Positions 5,932 through 6,831 of a stretch of DNA of 6,831 bases are shown here, piece after piece. The notes beneath the pieces are model-generated. The model was not told where the DNA came from. It was given only the letters and a program-made list of their open reading frames with translations, and made no database searches. How positions within the stretch are numbered: position 1 is the first letter of the stretch; each line of letters starts with the position of its first letter. Source of the DNA: Thermoplasmata archaeon (GTDB lineage: Archaea; Thermoplasmatota; Thermoplasmata; Lutacidiplasmatales; UBA184); NCBI GenBank assembly GCA_030040625.1, contig JASHTI010000144.1, positions 1 through 6,831 of the forward strand. The letters are read 5' to 3'. The translations under genes and the position numbers were made by a program.

Positions 5932-6366
5932 TTATTCGGTCAGCGCCCGGTTGGAGTCGCGGAGGCGGCGGGCCATCTCCTTCAGGACGCTCTGAAGGAC
6001 CTCGGGCTCGCCCTTGGCGAAGCCCCAGAACTCCCATCGGGACAGCACGGCGCACTCGCTCGGCTGGACCGCCACGACGTCGGCCGAACGGGGCTGCTCG
6101 TCGAGCAGCGTCATCTCGCCGAAGAACTGACCGGCCACCAGCTTGGCGAGCGTCCGCTCCCCCTTTCGGACCTCGGCGGCCCCGGAGAGCAGGAGGTAGA
6201 GTCCGATGCCGGGCTCCCCTTCCTTCACGATGCGGGTGTTCGCGGGGTAACCGACGACCTTCGCGGTCTTGGCGAGGGTCTTCAGCTGGCGCTCGCTCAG
6301 GGCCGCGAAGATCGGGGCACGGCCCAGCAGATCCGCCACTTCGGGCGCCGACCGACCACCGCTCAT
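5932..6366 (-). CDS. Stand-alone cyclic nucleotide-binding domain protein
   Basis: A 144-residue protein that is essentially one cyclic-nucleotide-binding (CNB, CRP/PKA-regulatory type) domain. It starts with 'LLGRAPIFAALSERQLKTLA' (13-32), the usual entry helix, followed by beta-roll strands. 'GIGLYLLLSGAAEV' (54-66) matches the conserved 'lYlIlsGxvxV'. The phosphate-binding cassette 'FGEMTLLDEQPRSADV' (82-97) is intact, including E84 and R93 that contact the ribose and phosphate. The C-terminal helix (122-143) ends the protein; there is no helix-turn-helix, kinase or channel domain. It may therefore act as a sensor partner through protein contacts, or bind another ligand. ATG 6366 gives a family-like start; GTG 6372, two codons longer, fits the TATA spacing slightly better. 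Longer upstream frames are low-complexity and overlap the divergent promoter. It is encoded upstream of padR on the same strand but separated by padR's own promoter. Confidence 0.85.
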   Translation of the reverse strand: MSGGRSAPEVADLLGRAPIFAALSERQLKTLAKTAKVVGYPANTRIVKEGEPGIGLYLLLSGAAEVRKGERTLAKLVAGQFFGEMTLLDEQPRSADVVAVQPSECAVLSRWEFWGFAKGEPEVLQSVLKEMARRLRDSNRALTE

Positions 6367-6392
6367 CGCCACGGGCGCGGCTAGGCCCCCGA

Positions 6393-6404
6393 CCTTAAAG
6401 TTCC
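6393..6404 (-). promoter_or_regulatory. BRE/TATA-like promoter of the CNB-domain gene
   Basis: The minus-strand sequence GGAACTTTAAGG combines a purine-rich BRE-like GGAA with a TATA-like CTTTAAGG. It is centred about 25 bases before GTG 6372 and about 30 before ATG 6366. This is the best-looking archaeal core promoter in the window apart from the padR one. Confidence 0.5.
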
Positions 6405-6452
6405 TCCGGCGCCCGCCGGCGGACCCCCTCGGCCGCCCTGCTACCCCGGGCC

Positions 6453-6464
6453 CGGTCCGGACCG
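6453..6464. repeat. 12-bp palindrome in the divergent CNB/hemA promoter region
   Basis: CGGTCCGGACCG is a perfect palindrome lying just upstream of the AT-richer stretch that precedes the hemA-like gene. It could be an operator, but palindromes of this length are expected by chance a few times in GC-rich DNA of this size. Confidence 0.25.
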
Positions 6465-6484
6465 TTAGTACGCCGCTTGTAAAG
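6464..6484 (+). promoter_or_regulatory. Probable TATA region of the hemA-like gene
   Basis: Two AT-containing elements occur here: GTTAGTAC (6464-6471) and CTTGTAAAG (6476-6484). The first would place the transcript start near 6493, leaving a short leader that contains the GGAGG; the second would start transcription at about 6506, almost at the GTG start. I cannot tell which is used. Confidence 0.35.
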
Positions 6485-6498
6485 GGGGCAGGGAGGTC

Positions 6499-6503
6499 GG
6501 AGG
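6499..6503 (+). promoter_or_regulatory. Shine-Dalgarno deciding the hemA-like start
   Basis: GGAGG lies 5 bases before the GTG at 6509 and is the reason for choosing that start over the in-frame GTG at 6542, which has no comparable site. Confidence 0.5.
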
Positions 6504-6508
6504 CTCGC

Positions 6509-6808
6509 GTGCCGGCGACCTCGGCCCTCCTCCCGTCCATCGTGGCCTCCTCCGCCGGGCGCACGCGCGGGGCGGCCGGCGGCACGACGATCGCGGCGGA
6601 TCCAGAGTCGCTGACGCTGGGGGGCTTCGAACTCAGCCTGGCGACCGCGCCGCTCGACGTTCTTGAGCGGCTCGCCCGGGCGCTGGATGGGGCCTGGCTG
6701 GAACACGCGTTCGCCGGTCAGGTCGAGACGGAGGAGGCGACGCTTCTCACGAGCTGTTCGCGCCGCGAGCTCCTCGTCCTCACCCGCTCCGCGGCCGAAC
6801 TCGACTGA
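6509..6808 (+). CDS. hemA: Probable glutamyl-tRNA reductase, N-terminal part, ending at an in-frame TGA
   Basis: The frame from GTG 6509 encodes 99 residues to a TGA at 6806-6808, far short of the roughly 400 residues of glutamyl-tRNA reductase, the NADPH enzyme that makes glutamate-1-semialdehyde for tetrapyrrole synthesis. Two family landmarks are visible: 'LSLATAPLDVLERLARAL' (42-59), matching the 'sHkTAPvevRErla' segment (with the His replaced), and 'LLTSCSRRELLVL' (79-91), matching the catalytic 'l.STCNRvEly' motif with the nucleophile at C83. Residues 1-34 are a low-complexity extension. After the TGA the same frame reads W-A-E-A-L-P-E to the window edge, which looks like a continuation of the enzyme rather than new sequence. 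A nonsense mutation, sequencing error or frameshift may therefore interrupt a longer gene; the downstream part is not in the window. It is transcribed divergently from the CNB-domain gene. Confidence 0.6.
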   Translation: MPATSALLPSIVASSAGRTRGAAGGTTIAADPESLTLGGFELSLATAPLDVLERLARALDGAWLEHAFAGQVETEEATLLTSCSRRELLVLTRSAAELD

Positions 6809-6831
6809 TGGGCCGAGGCCCTGCCCGAGAC

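Noticed and set aside
6367..6585. Longer start for the CNB-domain protein (73 extra residues)
   Set aside because: The extra part is Arg/Pro/Gly-rich, unlike any CNB entry helix, and it would overlap both the TATA-like element at 6393-6404 and the start of the divergent hemA-like gene.
6808..6831. New gene starting at the ATG that overlaps the TGA (TGATG)
   Set aside because: Only eight codons are visible, and they read less like protein than the original frame's continuation; insufficient to call a gene.
1..6831. tRNA, rRNA, CRISPR, insertion sequence or phage signals
   Set aside because: I looked for tRNA-like cloverleaf ends, direct repeats with spacers, transposase motifs and flanking inverted repeats and saw none; coding density with recognised genes leaves little room for them.

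Overview
This is a very GC-rich (about 70% by eye), gene-dense chromosomal window that looks archaeal. Three kinds of evidence point that way. The protein set includes the start of what looks like a THUMP-type archaeal tRNA (guanine10-N2)-methyltransferase, a stand-alone Mut7-C RNase/zinc-ribbon protein, an archaeal-type phosphoglucosamine/phosphomannomutase and a TauE/SafE + DUF1634 pair. Several first genes have an AT-rich TATA-like box centred about 25-27 bases before the start codon and no Shine-Dalgarno sequence, as expected for leaderless archaeal mRNAs. Genes inside operons instead overlap their upstream neighbour by 4 bases, two of the three with a Shine-Dalgarno. A high-GC member of Thermoplasmatota is my best guess, but this is inference and cannot be settled from this window.

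Layout, left to right. (1) 1-725, minus strand: Mut7-C protein followed by the 5' part of a probable tRNA m2G10 methyltransferase that runs off the left edge, an RNA-metabolism pair. (2) 829-2208, plus strand: a complete GlmM-type hexosamine/hexose phosphomutase, divergent from the Mut7-C gene. (3) 2228-3510, minus strand: a TauE/SafE anion permease and a DUF1634 small membrane protein, convergent with glmM. (4) 3560-5849, minus strand: a PadR regulator, an ABC ATPase and an ABC-2 permease, each joined to the next by an ATGA stop/start overlap. This is a self-regulated drug- or lipid-export operon of DrrAB type. Its promoter carries a perfect 22-bp AT-rich palindrome laid over the TATA box. 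(5) 5932-6366, minus strand: a single-domain cyclic-nucleotide-binding protein. (6) 6509 to the right edge, plus strand: the N-terminal part of a probable glutamyl-tRNA reductase (HemA), interrupted by an in-frame TGA just before the window ends.

The strongest points for a second look are the PadR palindrome/TATA overlap and the in-frame TGA in the hemA-like gene. The remaining content is recognisable housekeeping, transport and regulation. I found no RNA genes, CRISPR arrays, insertion sequences or prophage signals, and no evidence of a wholly new system.
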